64,000 nucleotides of DNA, taken from Treponema sp. Lineage in GTDB: Bacteria > Spirochaetota > Spirochaetia > Treponematales > Breznakiellaceae. Positions 8,946 to 19,026 of this stretch are shown here, piece by piece (the first letter of the stretch is position 1; each line of letters starts with the position of its first letter). Both the position numbers and the translations under genes were made by a program. Below the pieces are notes generated by a model. It was not told where the DNA came from and made no database searches. It was given only the letters and a program-made list of their open reading frames with translations. The DNA is taken from positions 17,566 through 81,565 of the forward strand of contig JAISNI010000052.1 of NCBI GenBank assembly GCA_031276295.1. Reading direction: 5' to 3'.

Positions 8946-9532
8946 AGCTCCCCCCAAATGCTGTCAAAATCGATCCTCAATCCCGGTAGAATAGAGACAT
9001 CCAGGGCCTGCGGATTTTCGTATACGGTAGAGATATAATGGCCGCCCAGCGCCCCGTCCGCCTTTTCCAGAATATGCACCTGGATTATCCGTGTTTCCGT
9101 ATCGATAAGCCAGTATTCCCGTACCCCCGCCTTGAGGTATTTATGGAACTTCAGGAGCATAACATTGCCGCTATTTGACGGAGAGAGTATCTCGATAACC
9201 ATATCCGGCGCGCCGCGGCAGGAACGATTATCGGCAAGTTTGGATCTATCGCAGACCACCAGTATATCAGGCTGAACAATGGTGTCGTCGCTTTCATCTT
9301 CCTTTGGGAAAAGCCTTACGTCAAGGGGGGCCGCAAAGACCCGGCAGAGTTTTCCCTTGAGAAACATCCAAAATTGTCCGGACAGTTCCCTGCTGACGGT
9401 GTGATACGGTATCGTAGGGGCGGACATCATGTATGCCTCGCCGTCTATGATCTCATACCGTTCACCGGTATCCCATTCAAGATAATCCGCGTAGGAATAG
9501 TGGATATCCTCTTTTTCAAACGCTGTTGACAT
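8942..9532 (-). CDS. Uma2 family (DUF820) putative restriction-endonuclease-fold protein
   Basis: 'YSYADYLEWDTGERYEIIDGEAYMMSAPT', 'QPDILVVCDRSKL', 'GAPDMVIEILSPSN', 'KYLKAGVREYWLIDTE'. Confidence 0.85.
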   Translation of the reverse strand: MSTAFEKEDIHYSYADYLEWDTGERYEIIDGEAYMMSAPTIPYHTVSRELSGQFWMFLKGKLCRVFAAPLDVRLFPKEDESDDTIVQPDILVVCDRSKLADNRSCRGAPDMVIEILSPSNSGNVMLLKFHKYLKAGVREYWLIDTETRIIQVHILEKADGALGGHYISTVYENPQALDVSILPGLRIDFDSIWGEL

Positions 9533-9573
9533 ATAATCTCCTCTATAAATAGTATACTCGGTTAGAGCGCCTC

Positions 9574-11064
9574 TTAAATTCCCTCAAACGCTTTATTCAA
9601 CAACGCCTTTTCCGGCGGAAGGGTAAAGCGTGAGACAAGAGGGATCACGATAAAGGGTACGACTATAGCAATGGATGCCGCAAGCGGAGAGCGGGACGCG
9701 CCCAGGATGAAGAAGAGGCTTATGTCGGTGATCATGCCGGCAAGGAGTCCCGCGTAAGCGCCGGTTTTGGTAACCCGTTTGCTGTAGAGCCCCAGAATAT
9801 AGGGCGCCGCAAACGAGCCTGATACAACACCCCAGCTTAAAGACATAAGCGTTACGATAAAGCCTATCTGAAAGCGTGATATAAAGTAGGAAACAATGAC
9901 AAAAATTGCCGAAAGGAAGCGCATCATGGCTACCGACCTGTCCTTACCGCTCTTTGCTTCCAGGCGCGACGGGTACAGGTCTATGGCAACGGAGGATGAA
10001 GATACCAGCACCAGGGAGGAAAGCGTGGACATTGATGCGGAGAGTACCAGGAGAAGGATGAGGGCCAGGAGTACCTGTAGATTACCGGTGAACTGCTGGG
10101 TCAGAAGCGTTGGTACTATAGAATCGTAGAAGATGGTACTGCCCTCTTTAAGGCGGTTTGCGATCAGGGATGCCTCGTCGGGGAAGAACACATGGGCGTA
10201 AGTACCGGTAAGGTATGCAGAGACCCCTATCACCAGCGCGAAAACCGTCGTAACAATGGCGGCGCGGGGAATGACCTTCTCGCTTTTTATTGCGTAAAAT
10301 TTCTGCGTCATCTGGGGAAGGCCCCAGGTACCGAAGCTGGTCATAAACACCAGGGAGACGACGGTCAACAGGGAAGGCTGCATTTCAGGCGGAACATGCA
10401 CCTGGTAGTTGGCGCTTATCTTGTTTATCATCGACGTAAGCCCGCCGCCCTGTCCGGTAAGAATGGCAATCATGGCTATGGCCCCGCAGAACATGATGAT
10501 GCCCTGTATAAAATCGGTAACGGCTATAGCGAAATAGCCCCCCAGGATAAGGTAAACGCCGGTAAAGCCTATCATAATAAGGAGGGCAATATCGTAATCT
10601 ATATTGAAAACCGCTTCAAAGAGGTGCCCCAAGCCCTTAAATACCGAAGCGGAATAGGGGAGGAGAAAGAAGAAGATGATGGACGCTGCTATCGGTTTAA
10701 GATGCGTCGCGCCGTAACGTTCCTGAAGGAATTCCGGCATAGTCATGGCATCCAGGTTCTGGGTCATACGCCGTGTTCTCCGCGCCAGCAGTAACCAGGC
10801 CGCGCAGGCGCCGATGAAAGCGTTCCCCAAGGCTATCCAAAGCGCGTTAAGGCCGAACTGCCAGCCCTGCGCACCGGCAAAACCGATAAAAATAACCGCG
10901 GAAAAGTAAGAAGTACCGTAAGCCACCGCAGAAACCCAAGGCCCCATGGACCTGCCGCCCAGAAAAAAATCGCCCAAGGTCTTTGTTTTCCTCATGCCCC
11001 ATATTCCCACGCCCGTCATAAGGGCCAGGAAAAGTACCAGAAAAACAATTCCAATTCCTACCAT
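9574..11064 (-). CDS. Sodium:solute symporter family protein (PutP-like)
   Basis: 'TLGDFFLGGRSMGPWVSAVAYGTSYFSAVIFIGFAG'; many TM segments. Confidence 0.85.
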   Translation of the reverse strand: MVGIGIVFLVLFLALMTGVGIWGMRKTKTLGDFFLGGRSMGPWVSAVAYGTSYFSAVIFIGFAGAQGWQFGLNALWIALGNAFIGACAAWLLLARRTRRMTQNLDAMTMPEFLQERYGATHLKPIAASIIFFFLLPYSASVFKGLGHLFEAVFNIDYDIALLIMIGFTGVYLILGGYFAIAVTDFIQGIIMFCGAIAMIAILTGQGGGLTSMINKISANYQVHVPPEMQPSLLTVVSLVFMTSFGTWGLPQMTQKFYAIKSEKVIPRAAIVTTVFALVIGVSAYLTGTYAHVFFPDEASLIANRLKEGSTIFYDSIVPTLLTQQFTGNLQVLLALILLLVLSASMSTLSSLVLVSSSSVAIDLYPSRLEAKSGKDRSVAMMRFLSAIFVIVSYFISRFQIGFIVTLMSLSWGVVSGSFAAPYILGLYSKRVTKTGAYAGLLAGMITDISLFFILGASRSPLAASIAIVVPFIVIPLVSRFTLPPEKALLNKAFEGI

Positions 11065-11362
11065 AAATACAATCCTTATCTTATAAATTAGTCCACTATC
11101 CTAGCATGAGATACGAAAACTACTCAAGATAGTTGTTGGAGCGTTAGCGCGTCCTCTTAGCTATTCTGTAAGGATTTTGGGTAGTGGACAGGCTGCTCCC
11201 GCTCCGCTCCGGCTCGGCCCCAAACTCTGGACGGAACCGGCGGTTTCTCAACATTTTTTTATAATAAACGCACATAGGGGACATTTCTATTGGTCGTTGA
11301 CAAATCTTCCCCCCGGCCGATTGACAAGCCGCGTTATTTTTGCTAAGATAAAAACAGTTTAG

Positions 11363-11435
11363 GGCGGCATAGCTCAGTTGGTAGAGCAAACGGCTCATAT
11401 CCGTTCGGTCATAGGTCCGAGTCCTATTGCCGCTA
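11363..11435 (+). tRNA. tRNA-Met (anticodon CAT)
   Basis: Cloverleaf: GGCGGCA acceptor, GCTC...GAGC D-arm, AACGG-CTCATAT-CCGTT anticodon arm, ATAGG-TCCGAGT-CCTAT T-arm. Confidence 0.9.
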
Positions 11436-11441
11436 AACAGC

Positions 11442-11469
11442 AAGGCCCCGTTGCATGACGGGGCCTTTT
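11442..11469. terminator. Rho-independent terminator between tRNA-Met and the convergent cyclase gene
   Basis: aaggccccgt-tgcatg-acggggcctttt hairpin with T-tract. Confidence 0.75.
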
Positions 11470-12632
11470 CATTTTGAAACAGATTCGGATCCTGTCTGCG
11501 CTTCGGCGTGAGGGGCTATTTCTTCCCTGCTGGCATTGAGTCCATAGATCAGAATAGATCCTTCCCTGCCCCGGAGTTTGCCGGAAAAAACTTTGCGGCA
11601 GGGGTAATCATCTTTAACCTCGCGGTAAGTTTCTTCGTCCATCAGGACTTTTTCAGGGGCGGACTTGGTGAGTATTTGAAGCCGGCTTGCGATATTTACC
11701 GCATCCCCCAGTACGGTATATTCCTGGCGGTGTACCGAGCCTATGACCCCGGCAAAGACCGTTCCGGTGGCAAGGCCTATACCTGCTCTGAGCGGCTCTT
11801 TAAGGTAATCGGGCCTTACGTCGTTGAATGTCTTGAGGTAATTGTACATTTCCCCGGCTGCCTGCACCGCGTTGAGCGCATCGTTCTTCGTGGAGATTGG
11901 CGCGCCGAAGGTAGCCATAAGGCCGTCTCCTATAAGTTTGTTCACCGAGCCCCGGCAACCGTAAACCAGGTCCATAATATCGGTAAGTACATCGTTAAGT
12001 AAGCCCGCAAATGCGTCCGGCGTAAGACTTTCGCCTAAAAGGGTGGATCTCCGTATATCAAAAAAGAGAATGGTAACTCTGCGCTTGGCGGTTTCCAGGG
12101 GATTGTTACCGGTCCGCTTAACGTACTCCACCACGTCATCGCTCATATAGCGGGAAAGGAGCATGGTATCGGAGATAAGATTCTTCCGCTCCTCTTTGAG
12201 CTGCTGCCGTTCGGTTTTAAGCTGATTAAAAAAATTTTTAAAGGATTCGATTACATCACTGCGGGACCGGATGATCCCGTGGTAGCCTGAAATGGTTCCA
12301 TTCTGCTTCCAGACTATTGCATCAAGGAGGCAGGGGAGAGGGCTTCCGTCCTTGCGTTTGAGTACCAGGGGATACTGGTGAACCACGCCCTTTTCTCCGA
12401 TTATTTTCTGATATACGGCCCGGTCTTCGCTTACGTGAAAGGTATCAATTACCCCTATGGTAAAGATTTCTTCCCTGGTATAACCGAGCAGAGTCTCAAA
12501 AGAATGGTTGAATTCCAAAAATTTTCCGCCAACGGAAGTGATAAACATAGCTTCCTGGGAATAACGGAAAAATGTCTCAAAAAGACGATAATTCCAGCTC
12601 GCTTCTCCTATATCGGGGTATTCATTCATCAA
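11469..12632 (-). CDS. PAS domain-containing adenylate/guanylate cyclase (class III)
   Basis: PAS 'FLEFNHSFETLLGYTREEIF'; cyclase 'VTILFFDIRRSTLLGE', 'NKLIGDGLMATFGAP', 'YTVLGDAVNIASRLQ'. Confidence 0.9.
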   Translation of the reverse strand: MMNEYPDIGEASWNYRLFETFFRYSQEAMFITSVGGKFLEFNHSFETLLGYTREEIFTIGVIDTFHVSEDRAVYQKIIGEKGVVHQYPLVLKRKDGSPLPCLLDAIVWKQNGTISGYHGIIRSRSDVIESFKNFFNQLKTERQQLKEERKNLISDTMLLSRYMSDDVVEYVKRTGNNPLETAKRRVTILFFDIRRSTLLGESLTPDAFAGLLNDVLTDIMDLVYGCRGSVNKLIGDGLMATFGAPISTKNDALNAVQAAGEMYNYLKTFNDVRPDYLKEPLRAGIGLATGTVFAGVIGSVHRQEYTVLGDAVNIASRLQILTKSAPEKVLMDEETYREVKDDYPCRKVFSGKLRGREGSILIYGLNASREEIAPHAEAQTGSESVSK

Positions 12633-15439
12633 AATTGTTCATCCGTCCCTTTTATCGGTAAAATTTTTTCATCCGCCAAACCGGAAAGAGGGAATTGCAG
12701 GCTGAATTCACAGAACAAACCGGGCTGCGATTTAACCGACAGTCTGCCGCCCAACTCTTTGACCCGCGTCATAACCAGCCCCATACCGACCCCTTTGCCT
12801 GCCACCGTATCCGCTTTTTCCGCCGTAGAAAAACCTGCCCTGAAAATATAACGGATAAGGTCTTTTTCCGAAAGCGCGCGCGCCCCTTCACCCGGTACAT
12901 TTCCGTCCGCTCTTATCTTTTGCCGTACCTTTTCCTTGTCAATACCGCCGCCGTCATCGCGGTAAACGATTCTCAAATTCCTCCCTTCGGGATTTTCCAC
13001 TTCTTCCGCGGTGATGCTGATGTTCCCGCATTCGGGTTTACCCAGCATACGACGTTTCCACGGTTCTTCGATACCATGATACACTGAATTGCGGATAAGC
13101 TGCACAAAAATATCGCGCAGCGCTTTACGCATACCGCCTTCAAGTCGGATATTTTTAAAACCCGGCATTTCAAGCCTAATGACTTTGCCGTATTGTTCCG
13201 CCAAACGTCTGGCCATAGCCTCAAGGCTGTCCCCGAGGCTATGGCTCTTTTCAGCCACACCGCCGCGCACCGAATCTGAAAGTTTAAGCCATTTGTTGAT
13301 AATGGTTTCAAGTTTTTCAATAACCTGCATTAATTCAGAACAGGAAATGGTAAGGGGAAGGAAATCTTCGGTAGAAATATCGTCCCTGCCGCGGAGTTCG
13401 GCGATCCGCTGTTCCATATCCTCCGCCCGGTCGGCGAGGAAGTCCAGGGAGAGAAGCTGGGCGTCCCCCTTAACGGCATGGGAATAATGGAAGATTGTGT
13501 TTATCCGGGTAGAAAAATCCTCGCTCCCCGATCGCAGTTCGTTGTTGATAGCTTCGGCATCATTCCTGACGCTCTCAAGGAAGTCCAACAGTACTTCCGG
13601 TTCTACATGGAGGATACGCTGGAGCATCTCCATTTCCTCACGGGTCTCGTTCCTGGTTTTTTCGATCTCACCGGCCAGTTCCTTTTGTTCGGTAATATCC
13701 CGTACTACCACGAACAGGCGATCCACCGTATCGGGGCCGCCCAGACGGGCAAAGCTGAACTCCATATTCCGCTCTATAAAGCCGCCTGCATTGTCATTAA
13801 AAAAGGCTTCCACATCCCTCAGGGGATTGAGCCTTTCCAGATGACGCCAGGCAATGGACGGATCAAAGGCAGCGTCTAAAAATTCATGGGCTGCGGAGGC
13901 CGTGTTTGCATCAAAAAAAGAGTTGAAGATTTCCTTGATATTCTGGCCCGCTATATCCTCCCGCATAAAAAGACGTTCAAGGGATGCCGAATGGTAGGGG
14001 CCTATCTTCCATTCTTTATCCAGCAGGAAAAGGCCGTCCTTGACATTGGCCAGTATATTGAGGTACTCACCTTTCTCCACGGTACTGTCCTGGAGTTTAT
14101 CCAAGACGGAATTGTACAGAACGGCAATCTGTCCCGCTTCGGTAAAGGGTTCCACCGGTGCGCGGGCGCTTATATCGCCGGTTTTGGCATGGCTGTCCAT
14201 AACCGTAAAGAGATCGTTTATCTCCGTCGTAACCCCGTGTTCGGATTTGTTAAGTCCGCCTGCTTCCTGCTGAAGGTTGATCCGTAGGGGAATAAACCGG
14301 TTGATAAGCAGCATAGCGGGTATCCCTACGGCTACGCAGAGCGCGCCGCAGGACAGGATACCCAGAACCTGAATACCTGTCTGCTGCATACGGCCAAGTC
14401 CCGTTCCCAGAAGTTCCGGATCGCCGAAGATCCCGACCGCCAGGGTACCCCAGATTCCCGCGGCCAAGTGTACGGGGATAGCGTCTACCGCATCGTCTAT
14501 CCGTAGCCGGAGGAGGAGCCGCGATGCCCCCAGGGTAACAAGCCCGCCTATACCGCCGATAATAACGCTTTCCGTTTCGGTTGTCGCATGGCAGTTGGCG
14601 GTTACCGCCACAAGCCCTGCCAGCGCGCCGTTCAGCATTAGGCTGATCTCCGGCTTTTTGTAGAGCGGCCAGCCTACAACCATAGAAAAGATCATTCCCG
14701 CGCTGCCCCCCAGCATGGTACGCAGGATTATCCCCGGTACATTATCGCCGACGGCAAGCGTACTTGCGCCGTTGAAGCCTATCCAGCCGAACCAAAGCAG
14801 GAAGACCCCCAGCACCGCCAGGGGGATAGACGAACCGTTGATCGTGATGACGGAGCCGTCTTCCCTGAAACGGCCGGTCCGGGGGCCGAGGACGATGAGG
14901 AGCACCAGGCTTATCCAGCCGCCTACACTGTGTACCGCGGTAGAGCCGGCAAAATCCACAAAGCCCAGTTTGGCCAGCCAGCCTGAAGGGTGCCCCTCAA
15001 AACCACCGCCCCATATCCAGTGCCCGGCGGCAGGATAGATGATCGCGGAGAGAACTATGGTGGAAGCAATGTACGCGCTGAACCGCATACGCTCGGCCAC
15101 GGCGCCGGAAACAATAGTGGCCGCGGTGCTGCAAAACATAGCCTGGAACAGGAAGAAGGCCGCAGGCCACAGGCCCCGGGGGTTAAGGAAAAAATAGCCG
15201 GAACCGATAAGGCCCGCCAAAGAAGCGCCGAACATCAGGCCGAATCCGATCATCCAGTAACACAGGGTTGAGATGCCGAAGTCGGTCAGATTCTTGATGG
15301 CTACATTGATGCTGTTCTTGGATCTGGTAAGCCCGGACTCTACCATTGCAAAACCGGCCTGCATCATAAACACGAGGCCGCTTCCTACAATGATCCAAAC
15401 GAGGTCGGCGGCGCTTTTTTCCATATAATTATTACTCAA
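12629..15439 (-). CDS. Ammonium transporter (Amt) fused to PAS, Hpt and CheA-like ATPase domains
   Basis: N-term 'ADLVWIIVGSGLVFMMQAGFAMVESGLTRSKN', 'HSVGGWISL' (Amt). C-term 'HYSHAVKGDAQLL' (Hpt), 'LIRNSVYHGIEEPWKRRMLGKPECGNISI...YRDDGGGID' (CheA-like HATPase). Confidence 0.9.
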   Translation of the reverse strand: MSNNYMEKSAADLVWIIVGSGLVFMMQAGFAMVESGLTRSKNSINVAIKNLTDFGISTLCYWMIGFGLMFGASLAGLIGSGYFFLNPRGLWPAAFFLFQAMFCSTAATIVSGAVAERMRFSAYIASTIVLSAIIYPAAGHWIWGGGFEGHPSGWLAKLGFVDFAGSTAVHSVGGWISLVLLIVLGPRTGRFREDGSVITINGSSIPLAVLGVFLLWFGWIGFNGASTLAVGDNVPGIILRTMLGGSAGMIFSMVVGWPLYKKPEISLMLNGALAGLVAVTANCHATTETESVIIGGIGGLVTLGASRLLLRLRIDDAVDAIPVHLAAGIWGTLAVGIFGDPELLGTGLGRMQQTGIQVLGILSCGALCVAVGIPAMLLINRFIPLRINLQQEAGGLNKSEHGVTTEINDLFTVMDSHAKTGDISARAPVEPFTEAGQIAVLYNSVLDKLQDSTVEKGEYLNILANVKDGLFLLDKEWKIGPYHSASLERLFMREDIAGQNIKEIFNSFFDANTASAAHEFLDAAFDPSIAWRHLERLNPLRDVEAFFNDNAGGFIERNMEFSFARLGGPDTVDRLFVVVRDITEQKELAGEIEKTRNETREEMEMLQRILHVEPEVLLDFLESVRNDAEAINNELRSGSEDFSTRINTIFHYSHAVKGDAQLLSLDFLADRAEDMEQRIAELRGRDDISTEDFLPLTISCSELMQVIEKLETIINKWLKLSDSVRGGVAEKSHSLGDSLEAMARRLAEQYGKVIRLEMPGFKNIRLEGGMRKALRDIFVQLIRNSVYHGIEEPWKRRMLGKPECGNISITAEEVENPEGRNLRIVYRDDGGGIDKEKVRQKIRADGNVPGEGARALSEKDLIRYIFRAGFSTAEKADTVAGKGVGMGLVMTRVKELGGRLSVKSQPGLFCEFSLQFPLSGLADEKILPIKGTDEQF

Positions 15440-15878
15440 GCCCTACCGCAAGGTGGGACGGGTATCCTTTCCATTCTATAGGGATGATAAAAACCGGCGG
15501 TTTGAGCCTCATGCTGATATTGTTCACGCTGCCCTTCATCACTATAGGAACGGAAATAAGGAAGGAAGAACCGAAGATCTCCCGCATATTCCCCGCAATG
15601 GTGTTGGTCATCTCCCCCGCCAAGTCTACAAGGGATTCTTCGTCCAGCTCGCCTTCCCCCAGTATGCACTTGCCGAACTCCCGCAAGAGTTCTTTCCCCG
15701 CGGTATAGTAGACCCCGCCGCGGCGGGAACCGGAAATGCCGATGATGCCGGTATACTCAAAGGTGTTGTCATCCCCCCGTTTAATATAGGGCAGGCTCAT
15801 TCTGGCCGGATCGCTTGAAATGCTGTAAAAATAATCGGTAACAACCCTGATCAGTGTTTTTAATTCGGCTTCGGTCAT
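15432..15878 (-). CDS. CheX-like chemotaxis phosphatase
   Basis: 'LDEESLVDLAGEMTNTIAGNMREIFGSSFLISVPIVMKG' resembles CheX/CheC-type E-x-x-N motifs. Confidence 0.75.
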   Translation of the reverse strand: MTEAELKTLIRVVTDYFYSISSDPARMSLPYIKRGDDNTFEYTGIIGISGSRRGGVYYTAGKELLREFGKCILGEGELDEESLVDLAGEMTNTIAGNMREIFGSSFLISVPIVMKGSVNNISMRLKPPVFIIPIEWKGYPSHLAVGLE

Positions 15879-16240
15879 TTGGCATCCCCCAAGATTTCAT
15901 CTATCTCAGCCTGAAGTTGAACGGCGGTAAAAGGCTTGGGCAGAAACCCTTTGGCGCCTTTTTTCAGGGCCGAGAGGCCGGTAACCGGATCCTTGAGCGC
16001 CGATATGATAAGAATTTTGGTGTTGGGTTTTATCTTCAGCATCTGTTCCAGACAGGCAATGCCGTCCATTTTAGGCATAGTAATATCCAGGGTAACAATA
16101 TCCGGCAAGTGTTTTTTAAAGAGAACCATAGCGATTTCGCCGTCGGAAGCCGTACCCACCAGGGTAAACTTTTTGTTCGCCAGGTACTTTTCTATTGCCT
16201 GCCGCATGATGTTTGAATCATCCACAATCATAAGTTTCAT
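15875..16240 (-). CDS. CheY-like response regulator
   Basis: 'MKLMIVDDSNIMRQAIEKYL...LPDIVTLDITMPKMDGIACLEQML...ILIISALKD...GAKGFLPKPFT'. Confidence 0.93.
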   Translation of the reverse strand: MKLMIVDDSNIMRQAIEKYLANKKFTLVGTASDGEIAMVLFKKHLPDIVTLDITMPKMDGIACLEQMLKIKPNTKILIISALKDPVTGLSALKKGAKGFLPKPFTAVQLQAEIDEILGDAK

Positions 16241-16435
16241 GTTCCGCTCCCTTGTTCAATCCATATTTGAAGAGAAGCCTCTGAACTGCAGGGCATACAC
16301 TTGTATAAAAATACGGAAAATTCGCGTATTTATACATTTTAAAGAATTACTCAAAAAATGTCAATAGTGCGGAAGGGCAACAGGGGCATCGGCGTTTACT
16401 CTGAGAACAGGGCCTCATACAGAAAATCCGAATCC

Positions 16436-16577
16436 AGCAGTTTGTTGCGCTTCAGCGCAAAATCGTATAAAAATTCACGAAAGTGAATTTTTATACCTTG
16501 CAAACTGCATAAGCAACTCCGATTATCGGGATTTTTTGCATGAATATGAAAAAAATTCACAAGCGCAACAACCTGCT
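16436..16577. repeat. 142-bp MITE-like/palindromic repeat, copy 1
   Basis: Terminal inverted repeats agcagtttgttgcgctt / aagcgcaacaacctgct. Internal hairpins ttgcgcttcagcgcaa and tataaaaattcacgaaagtgaatttttata. Second copy of the same length at 46985. Confidence 0.75.
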
Positions 16578-16618
16578 AGAGAATCATATTCAGAATGGCC
16601 GGCCGGATGTTAAATCGT

Positions 16619-18820
16619 TTAACACCCCTCTTTTCGCAGCAATTCAGCCGCCCTTTCCTGCGAAGATGCGTTTACCACCTGCTCGCGCATATTCTCGTCC
16701 TTAAGGACGGTGCCTATGGCCGCAAGGAACTGTATGTGCGGCCCCGAAACCTTTCGGGGCGAGACCACGAGAATAAAGAGCCGCGACTTTTCGCCGTCCA
16801 CAGCCTCAAAGTCTATACCCTCTTTTTTAATGCCCACGGCAACCGCTATAGCCGAAACCCCGTCGGTCTTGCCGTGGGGCAGGGCTATACCGTGCTGCAT
16901 ACCGGTACTCATGGTCTGTTCCCGCTGCATGACGGCGGCAAGGGCCGCGTCCCGATCTTCCAGTTTGCCCTGAGCTGCAAGCAGGTCTACCAGTTCCGTT
17001 ATGACCTCTTCCTTGGTATTCCCTTTCAGGTTCAGAATGATGCTTTCGGCCCTTATCAGGGAGAGCAGATCCTCCCTGGTTCTGCCGTTTTTGTCCAGCA
17101 GTTCCAGCTTCATGGATTTGGGGTCGGAGGAATCCTTGAGATTCTGAATTGCCTCATATAGATCAAGAAGAACCTCGTATACGGCTGTTTTCACAAAAGG
17201 CATATCGGCATGGGATGTTACGATGGTTACCTTGCTCTCCTCTTCGGTAATTGAAAGGGCTATATCATCCTTCCGTGCCTGGGAAAGCCCCTCGTCTATG
17301 TTCATCATCTGCACATAAAAGCCTTCTTTTTTAAGGTTATTGAGGAGGGTGTCGATCACAAGATCGGCTATTTCATCCAACTTGAATTCCCAGACCATAC
17401 TTGCGGAGTTATCGTCCTTGACAGGCTTTTTGGTTCCCGAACCGGGAAGTTTCAGCGCGGCATTGAGGAGGGGAGGCGCTGCCAGGGTAGTGATAAGAGT
17501 CATCAGGATGACCACGCCGAAAAGCTGCTCGTTAAGTATACCCGATGCAAGACCTATACCCGCGATGATAAGGGCTACCTCGCCGCGGGGGATCATGCCC
17601 GTTCCTATACGGATACAGCCTCTCAGGTTAAAACCGAGAAGCAGGCCGGAGCCGCCGCAACCTACGATCTTGGCCGCTATTGCCATCGCCGTATAAACAA
17701 CGCCGAAGATGAGCACCGGCCCCGAAAATATCTCTTTTATATTTACCATCATGCCCATTACCGCAAAGAACAGCGGGACAAAAAATTCGTACAGTCCGTG
17801 TATGCGTTCCTGAATAACGGCGGCAATATCCGTTTTAGAGAGGGAAAGGCCGGCAATATAGGCCCCAATGATCATGGCAAGGCCCTGTTTTTCAAAAATT
17901 CCCGCCAGAATCAAGGCTAAACCCAGGGCCAGAATAGAAAAATCGAAGGTTGATTTAAATAATTTGAGAAATAACGCGATTTTTTTTGAAAAGATAAGCC
18001 CCAAAACGGTAAATCCAAGCCATATCCCCAGGGCTTTTCCTGCAATACCGAGTATCGTACCGGCACTAAGGCTCCCTCCATCTGCATTTCCGGTAAGAAG
18101 CGATACTATACCCAGCACGACGGCCAGGGCTATGATCCCCAGCACATCGTCGAATACCGCTGCGGCCAGTATCGTTACCCCTTCAGGCGAATCCATCTTC
18201 TTCTGGTCCGAAAGTATACGCGCGGTAATACCGACGGAGGTAGCTGTGGAGAGTATGCCGAGAAAGAGACAGCGCGGGTCCATAAACGGAACGCCGAGCA
18301 GTACAACCCCCACCAGGGCGCCCGTACCAAAGGAAAAAATCACCCCGCCTATGCCGATTATGCCTCCGGCCGCCGAATAGCGGAGGAAAAGCTCTAGGTC
18401 GGTTTCCAGACCCGATGCAAAGAGCAGGATGATGGAAGCTACCGCAGCAAACGAGTAGAGTTCGGTGCTGACCGCAAGGGAACCGCCGGTCAGCGGAAAA
18501 ATACCCTGGGGAAAACCCGGAAACCATAACCCGCCCAGCGCATACGGCCCTATAACCACACCGGCTAAAAGTTCCCCCAGTACCGAAGGAATGCCTAGCT
18601 TTTTCACCAGGCCGCCGCCCGCACGTACCGCAAAGAGGATGATCCCTATTTGCAGTACAAGATGCGCCATAGTTTCGGTCAGAGGCTCTGAAGCCCCGGC
18701 AGCTTCCGCACCTTCCTGGGCTGCCGCCTGAAATACCGGCCCCAATGCCAGAAGGATTATCGTTACAAGAAGAAGTCTTACAGTTTTAGTAACCTTACCG
18801 GTACCGTTCGATTTTTTCAT
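16619..18820 (-). CDS. CPA2-family cation:proton antiporter with C-terminal PTS EIIA-like domain
   Basis: Na+/H+ exchanger-type TM region 'LGELLAGVVIGPYALGGLWFPG'. C-term EIIA-like 'KEEVITELVDLLAAQGKLEDRDAALAAVMQREQTMSTGMQHGIALPHGKTDGV'. Confidence 0.85.
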   Translation of the reverse strand: MKKSNGTGKVTKTVRLLLVTIILLALGPVFQAAAQEGAEAAGASEPLTETMAHLVLQIGIILFAVRAGGGLVKKLGIPSVLGELLAGVVIGPYALGGLWFPGFPQGIFPLTGGSLAVSTELYSFAAVASIILLFASGLETDLELFLRYSAAGGIIGIGGVIFSFGTGALVGVVLLGVPFMDPRCLFLGILSTATSVGITARILSDQKKMDSPEGVTILAAAVFDDVLGIIALAVVLGIVSLLTGNADGGSLSAGTILGIAGKALGIWLGFTVLGLIFSKKIALFLKLFKSTFDFSILALGLALILAGIFEKQGLAMIIGAYIAGLSLSKTDIAAVIQERIHGLYEFFVPLFFAVMGMMVNIKEIFSGPVLIFGVVYTAMAIAAKIVGCGGSGLLLGFNLRGCIRIGTGMIPRGEVALIIAGIGLASGILNEQLFGVVILMTLITTLAAPPLLNAALKLPGSGTKKPVKDDNSASMVWEFKLDEIADLVIDTLLNNLKKEGFYVQMMNIDEGLSQARKDDIALSITEEESKVTIVTSHADMPFVKTAVYEVLLDLYEAIQNLKDSSDPKSMKLELLDKNGRTREDLLSLIRAESIILNLKGNTKEEVITELVDLLAAQGKLEDRDAALAAVMQREQTMSTGMQHGIALPHGKTDGVSAIAVAVGIKKEGIDFEAVDGEKSRLFILVVSPRKVSGPHIQFLAAIGTVLKDENMREQVVNASSQERAAELLRKEGC

Positions 18821-19026
18821 AAGAATCCGCCTTATAGAAATAATATGAAAACCTTGGAAAAGCATTACATATATTAGAAAAATTATCAAGAGAAAAGGCG
18901 GATATTCACAAATAGGCGCGGGACTTTGACCGTAAACAGTCCTGTCCTGCGATAGATATTGGCTACATTTACTATTATGATTTATAATATCCCCTGCGGG
19001 AAAAACAAGGTGCGTTGAAATTTTCT

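Noticed and set aside
8942-9532. Uma2 protein as part of a restriction system
   Set aside because: No methyltransferase or specificity gene nearby; Uma2 genes are commonly solitary.
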